DNA of 64,000 nt from Photobacterium ganghwense (GCF_003025595.1 NZ_PYMI01000002.1:744001-808000), one strand, 5' to 3'; positions 35,599 through 45,063 are shown, counted from the stretch's first letter. The notes: generated by a model not told the origin, from the sequence alone. A program made the numbers and translations.

Positions 35599-35613
35599 TG
35601 GCATAACTTTAGC
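35599..35613 (+). promoter_or_regulatory. possible sigma-54 (-24/-12) promoter for tctCBA
   Basis: TGGCATAACTTTAGC preserves the invariant GG-N10-GC spacing and fits TGGCAC-N5-TTGC at 8 of 10 positions. It lies 38 bp before the tctC start. CitB-type regulators are not sigma-54 activators, so this needs testing. Confidence 0.35.
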
Positions 35614-35650
35614 GGTGGAGGAACACATAACTATTTTAAGAGGACATCTT

Positions 35651-36634
35651 ATGCTTACTCAGTTCATCTCCCGCAAACGTGTTACTGTACTTGCAGCATT
35701 TATGGCGTCGGCATTGAGTGTTGGGCACGCTCAGGCCAAAGTTGAAGAGGTTCATTTCCTGGTTCCAGGTGGCGCTGGTGGCGGCTGGGACAGCACAGCC
35801 CGTGGCATTGGCGAAGCCCTGTCAAAATCGGAGCTGGTTGATAAAGTTTCCTACGAAAACATGTCCGGTGGTGGTGGTGGTAAAGCGATTGCTTACCTGA
35901 TCAAGACCGCTGAACAGTCCCAAGACACGCTGATGGTCAACTCCACACCGATCATCATCCGATCTCTGTCTAACGTGTTTCCACAGTCTTTCCGTGATCT
36001 GACTCCTGTCGCTGCGACGGTTGGCGACTTCGGCGCGTTTGTCGTGGCAAAAGACTCTCCTTACCACTCGTTCACTGAACTGGCGGAAGCTTACAAGAAA
36101 GATCCTCGCTCAGTTTCTGTTGCTGGTGGTTCTGCTCGCGGCAGCATGGATCATCTGGTTGCGGCACTGGCTTTCAAAGCGGCAGGTGGTGAACCACGTA
36201 AACTGAAATACCTGGCTTACGATGCTGGTGGTAAAGCCATGGCGGGTTTGCTGTCTGGCGAAACACAAGTGCTTTCTACCGGTCTGAGTGAAGCGCTGAG
36301 CCTGGCTGAAGCCGGTGAGATCCGCATTCTTGCGATGACAGGTGATGCGCGTTCTACTGCAGCACCTGATGTCCCGACGCTGAAAGAGCTGGGCTACGAC
36401 GCTACCTTTGTCAACTGGCGTGGCTTCTTCGGTGCTCCGGGGCTGAGCGATGAGCAGGCCGATGAGTTTGCTGATGTACTGAAGAAAATGTACGAAACCA
36501 AAGCTTGGGAAACCGTTCGTGACCGCTACGGCTGGACTGAAATCTACAAGCCTCGCAAAGAGTTTATGGCGTTCCTGGAGCAACAGGAAAAAGAAGTGGG
36601 CGGCCTGATGCGCGAGCTGGGTTTCCTTAAGTAA
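35651..36634 (+). CDS. tctC: tripartite tricarboxylate transporter binding protein TctC
   Basis: This is the periplasmic solute-binding protein of a TctCBA importer for citrate-like acids. I start it at 35651, with AGAGGA upstream. The 327-residue product has a signal peptide (cut near residue 30, GHAQA-KVEE) and the family blocks HFLVPGGAGGGWDSTARGIGE, NMSGGGGGKA and GLSEALSLAEAGEIRILA. It is first of the operon, divergent from a CitB-type two-component system. A 243-bp gap with a small hairpin separates it from tctB. Confidence 0.92.
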   Translation: MLTQFISRKRVTVLAAFMASALSVGHAQAKVEEVHFLVPGGAGGGWDSTARGIGEALSKSELVDKVSYENMSGGGGGKAIAYLIKTAEQSQDTLMVNSTPIIIRSLSNVFPQSFRDLTPVAATVGDFGAFVVAKDSPYHSFTELAEAYKKDPRSVSVAGGSARGSMDHLVAALAFKAAGGEPRKLKYLAYDAGGKAMAGLLSGETQVLSTGLSEALSLAEAGEIRILAMTGDARSTAAPDVPTLKELGYDATFVNWRGFFGAPGLSDEQADEFADVLKKMYETKAWETVRDRYGWTEIYKPRKEFMAFLEQQEKEVGGLMRELGFLK

Positions 36635-36833
36635 TCTTCAACGGCGTACCCGGATGTTCTGTTCTTCGATGAGAGATTTATCCGGGGCGCCATCTGTTGC
36701 GGCGCTGGTTCGTTACTACAGGTTGGCATCCCGCCTTGTGCCTTGTCCGGGCGCTGTTCGAAATCAATCTAACCTGTTCAGTTCACGTGCTGATCATGTT
36801 CTCACTAAATACATGTTTCTGCTCAGGTCATGT

Positions 36834-36860
36834 TTTAGTTAACGACATGTTTTAACTAAA
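36834..36860 (+). other. hairpin in tctC-tctB gap
   Basis: TTTAGTTAA (36834-36842) and TTAACTAAA (36852-36860) form a perfect 9-bp inverted repeat just before the tctB ribosome binding site. It may limit read-through so that the binding protein is made in excess. Confidence 0.4.
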
Positions 36861-36877
36861 GAAAAGAGGGATCACCA

Positions 36878-37351
36878 ATGACGATAACGAAAGATCATAT
36901 CGGCGGTCTGGTGTTTTTATGTTTTTCCATCGCCTACGGCTACTACGCCAATGAAATCGTGTTGTTTCCCGGTGATGAATTTGAACCCTTCAATGCCAGA
37001 TCCATGCCAACAGCCCTGGCTTTAATGGGAGCCGTTCTGGCGGTGTGTCAGCTACTGACGGCCAGTAAAAAAGAGAAAGAATGTCTGAAGCTAACCGGTT
37101 ACGACTTTTCGCTGGTGGCTAAGTTACTGGTTCTGATGGTGCTGTTTGCCGTGTCACTGGAATGGCTGGGCTTTATGGTGGGAACCATTTTCTTCCTGGC
37201 TGGTGGCTACTGGCTGCTGGGTGAGCGAAGAATCAGGATTGTCGTGTTGGCGTCTGTACCGTTTGCTGTCGGGTTTTGGTATGTCCTGACGCAACTGTTA
37301 GATATTTATCTGGCTCCGGGCCGGGTCTGGACAATGATGTTGGGGAGCTAA
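36878..37351 (+). CDS. tctB: tricarboxylate transporter small permease TctB
   Basis: A 157-residue membrane protein with four predicted helices (about 8-24, 47-62, 83-105 and 122-140), the usual layout of TctB. The N-terminus DHIGGLVFLCFSIAYGYYANEI is typical of the family. AAGAGGG precedes the ATG. It lies three bases before tctA, so translation is probably coupled. Confidence 0.88.
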   Translation: MTITKDHIGGLVFLCFSIAYGYYANEIVLFPGDEFEPFNARSMPTALALMGAVLAVCQLLTASKKEKECLKLTGYDFSLVAKLLVLMVLFAVSLEWLGFMVGTIFFLAGGYWLLGERRIRIVVLASVPFAVGFWYVLTQLLDIYLAPGRVWTMMLGS

Positions 37352-37354
37352 ACC

Positions 37355-38920
37355 ATGTTTGATGGAATGATGTCAGGGCTGACAACTGCGTTTATGCCCT
37401 TCAACTTACTGATGGTTGTCGTCGGGTGTTTTGCCGGTACTTTTATCGGCATGCTGCCGGGACTGGGTCCTATTTCTGCTATTGCGCTGATGATCCCGAT
37501 TACCTACGGGCTTGATCCTTCTTCGGGTATTATTCTGATGGCCGGGGTGTATTATGGCGCTATTTTCGGGGGATCAACCTCGTCGATCCTGATCAATGCG
37601 CCGGGCTGCGCGAGTACTGTGGTGACTGCGTTCGACGGTTATCCGCTGGCACAAAAAAATCAGGCTGGCAAAGCACTGGCACTGGCGGCGTATTCTTCTT
37701 TCACCGGTGGTACGGTTGGCGCCATTATTCTGTTGTTTGCCGCACCGGCTCTGGCAAAAGTATCGCTGAGCTTTCAGTCGTCAGATTACTTTGCACTGAT
37801 GGTACTGGGGTTAACGGCGGTAGCGGCTTTTTCCGGGAAGGGGCAGGTGCTGAAAGCCCTGATGATGACGGTTTTTGGCCTGATGATTGCGATGGTCGGC
37901 AACGATGTGATGACCGGCATCCCACGTTTTACCTTCGATAATATCAACTTGATTGATGGCATCAGCTTCCTGCTGCTGGCAATGGCAACATTTGCCCTGA
38001 CAGAAGTCATTATGACGGTACTGCGTGGCGAGCATAAAGAAGAAGAGCCGCAGATGGACATGAATTCCCTCGGCAGTATGAAGCTGAATAAAGAAGAGGT
38101 GAAGCATGTTGCGCCGACTATTGCGCGCTCGTCGGTGTTCGGTTTTCTGGTTGGTGTACTGCCGGGTGCTGGTGCAACTATCGCCTCTTTCCTGAGTTAC
38201 GGTATGGAGCGAAACCTGGCACCAAAAGCGGAGAAAGCGAAATTCGGGAAAGGCGCACTTCGCGGGCTGGCAGCACCGGAGTCAGCGAACAATGCGGCTT
38301 CTACTGGTTCGTTTGTCCCTTTGCTGACACTGGGCATTCCTGGGTCAGGTACCACTGCTATTATGCTGGGAGCGCTGATTGCTTACGGGATTCAACCGGG
38401 CCCGCGTCTGTTTGTCGATAATCCGGATGTATTCTGGTCAGTGATCATCTCGATGTACTTCGGCAATCTGGTACTGCTGATTCTGAATCTGCCGTTGATC
38501 CCTTACATTTCTAGATTGTTGGTGATCCCGCGTCCGATTCTGATCCCGTTGATCCTGTTCTTCTCTATCACAGGGGTATATCTGGTTAGCTTCAATGCGT
38601 TTGATATTCATATGATGGTTATCATTACCGTGATTGCGACATTCCTGAAGTTACTGAATTTCCCGATGGCACCGATGCTGCTTGGCTTTATTCTGGGGGA
38701 TATTCTGGAGAAGAACCTGAGTCGATCACTGACATTGAGTGACGGTAGCTACTCTTTCCTCTGGGAGCGCCCACTGACACTGTCGATCATGATCATCGCG
38801 GCGCTGGCACTGCTGATGCCGTTGGTAACTGCGGTGCTGGAGAAGCGCAAGCAAAAGTCTGCTCAGGCGACCTTAACGGAACTGAACGATGGCGAAGCCA
38901 GGCTCAAAGCGGGTGAATAA
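37355..38920 (+). CDS. tctA: tricarboxylate transporter large permease TctA
   Basis: A 521-residue inner-membrane protein that forms the transport path of TctCBA. The family signatures GCFAGTFIGMLPGLGPISAIAL near residue 24 and VGVLPGAGATIASFLSYGMER near 265 are repeated halves of the fold. GIPGSGTTAIMLGALIAYGI follows near 330. At least eleven hydrophobic segments are visible. It ends the operon before a strong terminator. Confidence 0.93.
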   Translation: MFDGMMSGLTTAFMPFNLLMVVVGCFAGTFIGMLPGLGPISAIALMIPITYGLDPSSGIILMAGVYYGAIFGGSTSSILINAPGCASTVVTAFDGYPLAQKNQAGKALALAAYSSFTGGTVGAIILLFAAPALAKVSLSFQSSDYFALMVLGLTAVAAFSGKGQVLKALMMTVFGLMIAMVGNDVMTGIPRFTFDNINLIDGISFLLLAMATFALTEVIMTVLRGEHKEEEPQMDMNSLGSMKLNKEEVKHVAPTIARSSVFGFLVGVLPGAGATIASFLSYGMERNLAPKAEKAKFGKGALRGLAAPESANNAASTGSFVPLLTLGIPGSGTTAIMLGALIAYGIQPGPRLFVDNPDVFWSVIISMYFGNLVLLILNLPLIPYISRLLVIPRPILIPLILFFSITGVYLVSFNAFDIHMMVIITVIATFLKLLNFPMAPMLLGFILGDILEKNLSRSLTLSDGSYSFLWERPLTLSIMIIAALALLMPLVTAVLEKRKQKSAQATLTELNDGEARLKAGE

Positions 38921-38960
38921 GCTGTTGTTCAGACAAGCCCTTTAAAAGGTATACACATTT

Positions 38961-38990
38961 AAAATCCCGGTGACTTGCCGGGATTTTTTA
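38961..38990 (+). terminator. tctCBA terminator
   Basis: AAATCCCGG and CCGGGATTT (38962-38986) flank TGACTTG, followed by a T run. Confidence 0.88.
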
Positions 38991-39088
38991 TTGTCGCTAC
39001 ACTCCGTTGATTTATTGGGATGGAGCCTTGCTAAAAGGCTTTTTCCTTACCGACTCAGTCCTTGTTAACGCTTTCGGGAGAGTGTCCA

Positions 39089-40027
39089 GTGACCCATGAC
39101 AAAGCCAGCCAAATGGTGATTTTTGATACCTTATTGCAGGCCGGAAGTTTTACCGCTGCCGCCAAACAGCTGGGTGTCTCGACCTCTCATGTCAGCAAGC
39201 AGTTGGGCGCGCTCGAAGAAGCGTTGAACGTAAAGCTGCTGCAGAGGACGACCCGGACATTTACTCTCACCAATGCGGGGCAGGAGTTTGCCATTTATGC
39301 CCGCCAGGTTGTAGAAGCCGTTAATAATGCCACGGACTCTATGGCGTTCGAGCGTGATGACGTGGCCGGGGTGCTGCGTCTAGGGTTATCCCAGTCTTTC
39401 GGCACCATGCACATCATTCCCGCCATTGAAATTCTGCAGCAAAAATATCCGGAACTGCAGGTTGAGCTGAGCTTGTTTGACCATCAGGCTGATATGCTGG
39501 CTGATGGGTTGGATCTTTGGATCACCAACTATGAAAATATTCCGCAGGGCTATGTTGCACAGCGACTGGCTGATACTCGCTTTGTTGTTGCTGCATCACC
39601 AAAGTATCTGCTGAAGCGAGAAGTGCCATACCACCCGTCAGAGTTGGTCAACCACAATTGCCTGACTTATCAGAGCCGACAGCGAAACTACAGTTGCTGG
39701 GAGTTTGCAAAAGACGGTGAGGCTACCACGGTGAATGTTTCCGGCAATTATCGGGTGGATCTGGCAGAAGCCGTACGAGATGCCGCCGTGGCTGGGTGGG
39801 GGGTAGCTTATCTGGCCACATACTTGCTGCGCGATGAGTTTCGGGACGGTAAGTTGATTCAGTTGTTACCTGACTGGCAGGCAGCGCAACGTATGCCATT
39901 TTACGCGGTTTATCCGAGCCGTAAGCATTTGCCGCGCAAGATCACGGCGGCGATTGACTTCTTCAAACATCACATCGGCGAACAGCCTTACTGGGATAAA
40001 GCGCTGATGCCTTGGGTTAAGCTTTGA
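39089..40027 (+). CDS. LysR-family transcriptional regulator
   Basis: A 312-residue regulator. The winged helix-turn-helix fills residues 1-65 (FDTLLQAGSFTAAAKQLGVSTSHVSKQLGALEEALNVKLLQRTTR), followed by the periplasmic-binding-like effector domain. I use the GTG at 39089, with GGGAGAG upstream; no good ATG start precedes the DNA-binding domain. There is no divergent partner, since tctCBA ends just upstream and nupC begins 390 bp downstream on the same strand, so its target is unclear. Confidence 0.88.
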   Translation: MTHDKASQMVIFDTLLQAGSFTAAAKQLGVSTSHVSKQLGALEEALNVKLLQRTTRTFTLTNAGQEFAIYARQVVEAVNNATDSMAFERDDVAGVLRLGLSQSFGTMHIIPAIEILQQKYPELQVELSLFDHQADMLADGLDLWITNYENIPQGYVAQRLADTRFVVAASPKYLLKREVPYHPSELVNHNCLTYQSRQRNYSCWEFAKDGEATTVNVSGNYRVDLAEAVRDAAVAGWGVAYLATYLLRDEFRDGKLIQLLPDWQAAQRMPFYAVYPSRKHLPRKITAAIDFFKHHIGEQPYWDKALMPWVKL

Positions 40028-40235
40028 GGCCGTGATCCAACCAGATACGAAAATAGCAAAGTGAATGACAAGGATGGGCATCCTACGATTAAGAGCTATT
40101 TCTAGGCTCGGCTTTTAGTACGAGACTTTTCAGCATATTCGTATCAGTACAAAACAGGCAGTGGTTAGAGTAAATACAGGTCAGTGTGGTTTTTTTCAGC
40201 AGCTCCCTGAAAAGATTGTTCGCGCTGACAGAAAT

Positions 40236-40257
40236 ATTTTTTCCATATGGAAAAAAT
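40236..40257. promoter_or_regulatory. 22-bp perfect palindrome upstream of nupC
   Basis: The core TTTTTTCCATATGGAAAAAA (40237-40256) extends by one A-T pair each side. It lies 160 bp before nupC and 209 bp after the LysR gene. It could be an operator or a bidirectional terminator for the LysR gene; I do not recognise the site. Confidence 0.45.
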
Positions 40258-40416
40258 TTCCTTTGGAACTCCAATATTTTCAATACTATCAATTTGTTGA
40301 AGACTCTCGACAGGTGAGGTAAGAAACTCAGTAACAAACCGGCAGCAAAAGGATCTTGAAGGCAAACCTTTGCGCTATAGAATGCGCCGCTTCTTCATTG
40401 AACGTAAGGTTTTACT

Positions 40417-41622
40417 ATGTCTTCCCTCTTCGGTATTGCTGCGATTCTGCTGTTTGCATACCTGCTATCGACAGATCGCCGGAATATTCCGCTGAAAACG
40501 GTCAGTCTGGCTTTCACCCTTCAGGTGTTGTTTGCCTTACTGGTGCTTTACGTACCCGCCGGTAAGGAAGCACTCAGCCAGGTTACTTCTGCGGTCTCCA
40601 GCGTAATCGATTATGGTCAGCAAGGGATTTCATTTCTGTTTGGTGGTCTGGCTACAGGCAGTGTCGGGTTCGTTTTTGCCGTTAATGTTCTTGGTATCAT
40701 CATCTTTTTCTCCGCTTTGATCTCTGCCCTGTACCATATCGGTCTGATGCCAAAAGTCATTAATGTGATTGGCGGCGGGCTGCAACGTTTTCTGGGTACC
40801 GGACGTGCCGAATCGCTGTCGGCCACCGCGAATATTTTTGTCGGTATGGTAGAAGCGCCGCTGGTGATCAAACCGTATTTGCAAAAAATGAGTGATTCTC
40901 AGTTTTTTGCTGTCATGACCTGCGGTCTGGCCTCTGTAGCCGGCGGCACGTTGGTGGGGTATGCCTCTCTGGGTGTTGAACTGAATTTCCTGATCGCTGC
41001 CGCGTTTATGTCAGCACCGGCAGGTTTGCTAATGGCAAAAATGATGGTTCCGCCATCCGCTGAACAGAGCGGGGATGACGAAGTAACCTCGGTTGAGATT
41101 CCACGCGCCACCAACGTGGTGGAAGCGCTGGCGGATGGCGCAATTGCAGGCCTTCGTTTAGCGGTGACCGTTGGTGCGACCCTGCTCGCATTCATCAGTG
41201 TTATTGCCCTGCTGAATGGGTTACTGGGAGCGGCCGGTGATCTGTTCGGTCTGTCTCTGAGTTTTGAAAAGTTGCTGGGCTACGTATTCGCGCCGGTCGC
41301 TTTTTTACTGGGTGTTCCCTGGAATGAAGCCAGCATTGCCGGCTCACTGATTGGCAATAAGATTGTGGTCAATGAGTTCGTGGCATTTATTCAGATGATG
41401 GAAGTGAAAGATCAGCTGAGTGAGCACTCTCAGGCAATTGTGACTTTCGCGCTGTGTGGTTTTGCCAATATTGGTACGATGGCCATTTTGATTGGCGGCC
41501 TTGGCAGTATGGTTCCTGAACGTCGCTCATACATTTCTAAAATGGGCTTCCGTGCAATTGCGGCAGGCGTACTGGCTAACCTGATGAGTGCTGCGGTGGC
41601 CGGAGCCATTTTGTCTTTCTGA
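40417..41622 (+). CDS. nupC: concentrative nucleoside transporter, NupC family
   Basis: A 401-residue inner-membrane nucleoside:cation symporter of the CNT family. It shows the N-terminal segments LFGIAAILLFAYLLSTDRRNIP, the core FVFAVNVLGIIIFFSALISALYHIG, ESLSATANIFVGMVEAPLVIKPYL with the conserved Glu, and NEFVAFIQM plus ALCGFANIGTMAILIGGLG near the C-terminus. In Vibrio such proteins use sodium. It could supply nucleosides to the purine pathway in this window. It stands alone between a palindrome and a strong terminator. Confidence 0.92.
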   Translation: MSSLFGIAAILLFAYLLSTDRRNIPLKTVSLAFTLQVLFALLVLYVPAGKEALSQVTSAVSSVIDYGQQGISFLFGGLATGSVGFVFAVNVLGIIIFFSALISALYHIGLMPKVINVIGGGLQRFLGTGRAESLSATANIFVGMVEAPLVIKPYLQKMSDSQFFAVMTCGLASVAGGTLVGYASLGVELNFLIAAAFMSAPAGLLMAKMMVPPSAEQSGDDEVTSVEIPRATNVVEALADGAIAGLRLAVTVGATLLAFISVIALLNGLLGAAGDLFGLSLSFEKLLGYVFAPVAFLLGVPWNEASIAGSLIGNKIVVNEFVAFIQMMEVKDQLSEHSQAIVTFALCGFANIGTMAILIGGLGSMVPERRSYISKMGFRAIAAGVLANLMSAAVAGAILSF

Positions 41623-41658
41623 TTTACACCGCTCCAACCCGTTAATACGTTAAACCAG

Positions 41659-41681
41659 AAAGGGCCTTCGGGCCCTTTTTT
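41659..41681 (+). terminator. nupC terminator
   Basis: AAAGGGCC and GGCCCTTT flank a TTCG tetraloop (41659-41678), then TTT. Confidence 0.92.
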
Positions 41682-41915
41682 GTGCCTCTCGAACGGGTGT
41701 TGAGCCGATAGGCGTTCGCAAAGCCTGCTGGATTAAATGATTACGTTATGTACTTAGGTGAAGTAGCTATTCTGATGGAGTAGCCGTTCAGATGGGGACA
41801 GGGAGCCAGGGCTTACGTCTGCCACACTGTAAATCGTGTCAGCTTACCGTTCAGCAGTATGTCTCAAACCAGAGGCTCCAACAGTGAAAATATAATCTGT
41901 GTTGCATATTTCCTT

Positions 41916-41941
41916 TTAAGTAAACTTAAAAATTTACTTAA
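41916..41941. promoter_or_regulatory. operator-like inverted repeat upstream of FMN reductase gene
   Basis: TTAAGTAAA (41916-41924) and TTTACTTAA (41933-41941) are perfect 9-bp arms around an 8-bp spacer. It lies about 180 bp before the FMN reductase start. The form suits a dimeric repressor. Confidence 0.5.
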
Positions 41942-42117
41942 TCGATGGGTTTTGGTAGCGTGAGTATTAAGAAGAGCTGCAACAGCGTTGTGGAACGAAC
42001 CGTGTGCTCCCAATGGGTACCGGTTATCTGATACCACCTTGCGTTAATGAGGTTGAATCGGGGCCTGTGGCTCAATCAAGACAGAGATTAATGCGGAACG
42101 ATGAAAAGGATATCTGG

Positions 42118-42645
42118 ATGAAAGTTATTGCTTTTGCTGCAACAAACAGCACGACATCTATCAACAAACAACTGGTTAGCTATGCGGTATCGCTCCTCGG
42201 TAATGTTGAGGTGGAGCTGCTGGATCTGAATGACTATGAAATGCCGCTATACAGCGAAGATCGGGAAAAAGCGACGGGTCACCCAGAACTGGCCAAGCAG
42301 TTTTTGAACAAACTGAATGATGCCGACGCCATTATCATTTCATTTGCTGAACATAACGGATCTTACTCTGTGGCTTATAAGAACGTTTTTGACTGGTGTT
42401 CTCGTATTCAGCATAAGGTGTATCAAGGCAAACCTATGGTACTGCTGGCAACGTCACCGGGAGCGGGTGGTGCACAGAGTGTACTGGCGGCGGCAAATGG
42501 CTCAATGCCATATTTTGGGGCTGAGGTGAAAGCGTCCTTGTCAGTACCGAATTTTTTTGACAATTTCGACACCGAAAACCAGCGCATGATCAATCCTGAA
42601 TGGGATGACCGACTACATTCTGCAATGCAACAACTGTTAGCCTAA
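42118..42645 (+). CDS. NADPH-dependent FMN reductase family protein
   Basis: A 175-residue flavodoxin-fold oxidoreductase. The N-terminus MKVIAFAATNSTTSINKQLVSYA provides the FMN phosphate loop, and EHNGSYSVAYKNVFDWCSR plus LLATSPGAGGAQSVL follow the family pattern. I start it at 42118 with AAGGA upstream; a longer frame exists but lacks support. It probably reduces quinones, azo compounds or free flavin. It is preceded by an operator-like repeat. Confidence 0.87.
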   Translation: MKVIAFAATNSTTSINKQLVSYAVSLLGNVEVELLDLNDYEMPLYSEDREKATGHPELAKQFLNKLNDADAIIISFAEHNGSYSVAYKNVFDWCSRIQHKVYQGKPMVLLATSPGAGGAQSVLAAANGSMPYFGAEVKASLSVPNFFDNFDTENQRMINPEWDDRLHSAMQQLLA

Positions 42646-43248
42646 TGCAATTCCTGTCACGCTGTTGTGAACGATGATCACGACATAACCGTTCCAGGTG
42701 TTGGATGCTGAACTTTAGCGGCTGCTTTGATTCACCCCCTCAGTTTCATCTGTTGACGGCGGTGATGAATAGCAGCCGTTGGTATAAAGAGCAGCAATCC
42801 ATAGTCTCGAATTACGACAAGAGGAACGGGAAAATATAAGAACTATTTTATATGTCATATTTTCTCTTTGTTATTTTTAAAAGTTAAATAATTACAACTA
42901 CCGTTGATTCAGTCACACTCATTACAATAAATATATTTATCAGAATGCGAATTGCTTCTTATTTGACAGTTTATTTCAAAAGGTTTCAAAATATTTTAAA
43001 TTATTTACTTTTATTTATCTGTCTGAATATTAAGGATTTTAAACCAGTTTCTTCATACCAAATGACTAACTCAAACATCATTGTGGCCAAATATTGCTCA
43101 GTTGTGTGTTGAGACTTTTAGTCAACCTTATATAATTCCGCCGTACACAACACTGTTTTATACGATAGAGTTTTAAACACTATTCCCCATTTTTATTCCA
43201 GCTTGTCAAAGCGGAAGGTCGTTCTTTGCCTGCGATTTGGAATCCATT
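42646..43248. other. AT-rich intergenic region
   Basis: About 600 bp without a gene. The stretch 42840-43030 is strongly AT-rich. No terminator, repeat or known regulatory element stands out. Confidence 0.35.
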
Positions 43249-43485
43249 ATGAAATTATTGAAATTACACTTGCTGCCTGTTTTAGTACTCGGCCTGACCG
43301 CCTGTGGGGGAGGGAGCGGAGATGACACACCTTCGCAACCTACAGTGGACAGCGGATCACGTGCTCCGCATGGATATAAGATGACGCTGAATATTGATCA
43401 GAATGATCTACAGGCGCTGCAGAACGTGAAATATGCCTCCAATGGTGGTGCGGGGATCTCTACGCCGGATAATTTCAAAAAATAG
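43249..43485 (+). CDS. small predicted lipoprotein
   Basis: A 78-residue protein with a lipoprotein signal: MKLLKLHLLPVLVLGLTAC, lipobox LTAC with lipidated Cys 19, then a Gly/Ser/Asp-rich linker (GGGSGDDTPSQPTVDSG) and a short domain (YKMTLNIDQNDLQALQNVKY). Gly at +2 fits outer-membrane delivery. I start it at 43249 with GGA upstream. It lies eight bases before the secreted protein gene, so the two probably work together. No family recognised. Confidence 0.7.
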   Translation: MKLLKLHLLPVLVLGLTACGGGSGDDTPSQPTVDSGSRAPHGYKMTLNIDQNDLQALQNVKYASNGGAGISTPDNFKK

Positions 43486-43493
43486 GTAATATG

Positions 43494-44918
43494 ATGAAAA
43501 AATTGATTATTGGCTCGGCAGTATTGGCTGTCTGCACGCAAGTCAATGCGGCTCCATCAGTTCAAGGTTATTACCAGGCGAAAGAGCTGATTACGTATAC
43601 CACGGAAAAAATTCAGCAGAACAAAGCGGAATTTTTCATGCTCGACTTTGCATTGACGAAACCGGCTCAGTCACAACCGCTGTGGATTACCTCCAATGAT
43701 GCGTTGGGATATTTCCAGGCTAACAATACTGATGTAAACGAGGATGAGTTTACGCGGATTTTGACTAAAGTCAGTCCGAATGGTCTTCAGGATCAGTCTG
43801 TCTGTCGGGTCGATAGTCAGGGTACTCAGGTTGCTTATTTTGCTAATGGTCGTGATAACTGCTCCGAACATTATGAGCAGCAGCCAATGGCTATGAGTAA
43901 AAAAGGCAACAAAGTGTCTTTTATGCGTCGTTGGGATTTCGACAATAATCAGCCGCATTTTGATATTCAAAGTTACGATTACACTGATCAGTCTGAAACA
44001 TTGACCCTGGACTATCTGCTGCAATTTGAAGGGCGCTGGATTGGTACAGTTGTGCGTATAAACAAAAGCGAAACAACTCTTAGTTCAGGGGAAAAGACAC
44101 CCACATACGATGTGGCTAGTTATGGGTATTCCGGCCCGCGATCAGGAATACTCTCAGGTGGCGAAAGCTTACTTTACAGTGAAACGCCGTACTATCTCTC
44201 AGACAGTGAAGAAGATACTGCGCAAGGTTCGTCGGCAAAACATTTAGTTAACACCCGTTTCTATACCGTCAGCCTTGTGGATGCGGACTATCGTGGGCGC
44301 AATCTGGTTACAACGAGTCCGACTTACCAGATCAACCGGGATTTCGTAAAAGCATATACTCTGGAAAATGGAAAAACGGCGTATTTTGTGTCTGATCCGC
44401 AAACGTTCCGAATAGATCAATCGCTGACAGGCCCTTACGACAGCGGGGTATATATGGATGAAACCCCGTATGATCCTGAACGCGGCACAGATGCTGCCAG
44501 TAGCGGTGAATGGGTAAGCCATGCGTTCAATAACACGCACCATCTTGTTAGTTTCAGCCCGACATACTGCATGATAGAAGATATCGCCAAGGATCGCCCG
44601 GTGACCTCATATCTCACCCAAGACGGAACAGGTTCATGGCTACCGTCAATGTATGATTGTAAGCAGCATGAAAACGGGACGGTGCCGAAAGTGTATACCC
44701 ATTTCATCAACAGCAACGGCGATGAGTTTCCGGTGACGGCATATAAACAGAGCGCCAAAGATATTTTGTATGTGCGTAATCAGCATCCACAGGGAGAAGA
44801 GGAGCTGTTGACACCTAGTGAGGTGACTCAACTGGTAAATTCATCCCGTTATCAGGAACTGAAAGCTGAGTTGAGTCAGCGGTTTCGTTGGTCGGAGCCA
44901 TACAGTATTCTGTATTAA
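43494..44918 (+). CDS. large secreted protein of unknown function
   Basis: A 474-residue exported protein with a signal peptide cut near residue 20 (CTQVNA-APS). I prefer the second ATG (43494), seven bases after AGG. The mature part is hydrophilic, with many Tyr, Ser and Asp residues and at least five cysteines (for example SVCRVD, NCSEHY, TYCMIE, YDCKQH) that could form disulfides. No repeats or known motifs are seen. It is cotranscribed with the lipoprotein. I do not recognise it. Confidence 0.7.
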   Translation: MKKLIIGSAVLAVCTQVNAAPSVQGYYQAKELITYTTEKIQQNKAEFFMLDFALTKPAQSQPLWITSNDALGYFQANNTDVNEDEFTRILTKVSPNGLQDQSVCRVDSQGTQVAYFANGRDNCSEHYEQQPMAMSKKGNKVSFMRRWDFDNNQPHFDIQSYDYTDQSETLTLDYLLQFEGRWIGTVVRINKSETTLSSGEKTPTYDVASYGYSGPRSGILSGGESLLYSETPYYLSDSEEDTAQGSSAKHLVNTRFYTVSLVDADYRGRNLVTTSPTYQINRDFVKAYTLENGKTAYFVSDPQTFRIDQSLTGPYDSGVYMDETPYDPERGTDAASSGEWVSHAFNNTHHLVSFSPTYCMIEDIAKDRPVTSYLTQDGTGSWLPSMYDCKQHENGTVPKVYTHFINSNGDEFPVTAYKQSAKDILYVRNQHPQGEEELLTPSEVTQLVNSSRYQELKAELSQRFRWSEPYSILY

Positions 44919-44945
44919 GACGCGTGCGGAGATTAAGTCAGAAAC

Positions 44946-44973
44946 AAAAAAGGTCGCCGAGGCGACCTTTTTT
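44946..44973. terminator. bidirectional terminator
   Basis: AAAAAAGGTCGCC, a GA loop, then GGCGACCTTTTTT. The A and T runs on both sides let it end the secreted-protein gene on the plus strand and the glcG-like gene on the minus strand. Confidence 0.92.
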
Positions 44974-45063
44974 GTACGTCTGTTTTACGGACTCGGCATG
45001 CCGGATTGCTTGGCATCTGCTGATTGCCGAACTTGTACATCCGGAAAGTGCCTCCGTAATGGC

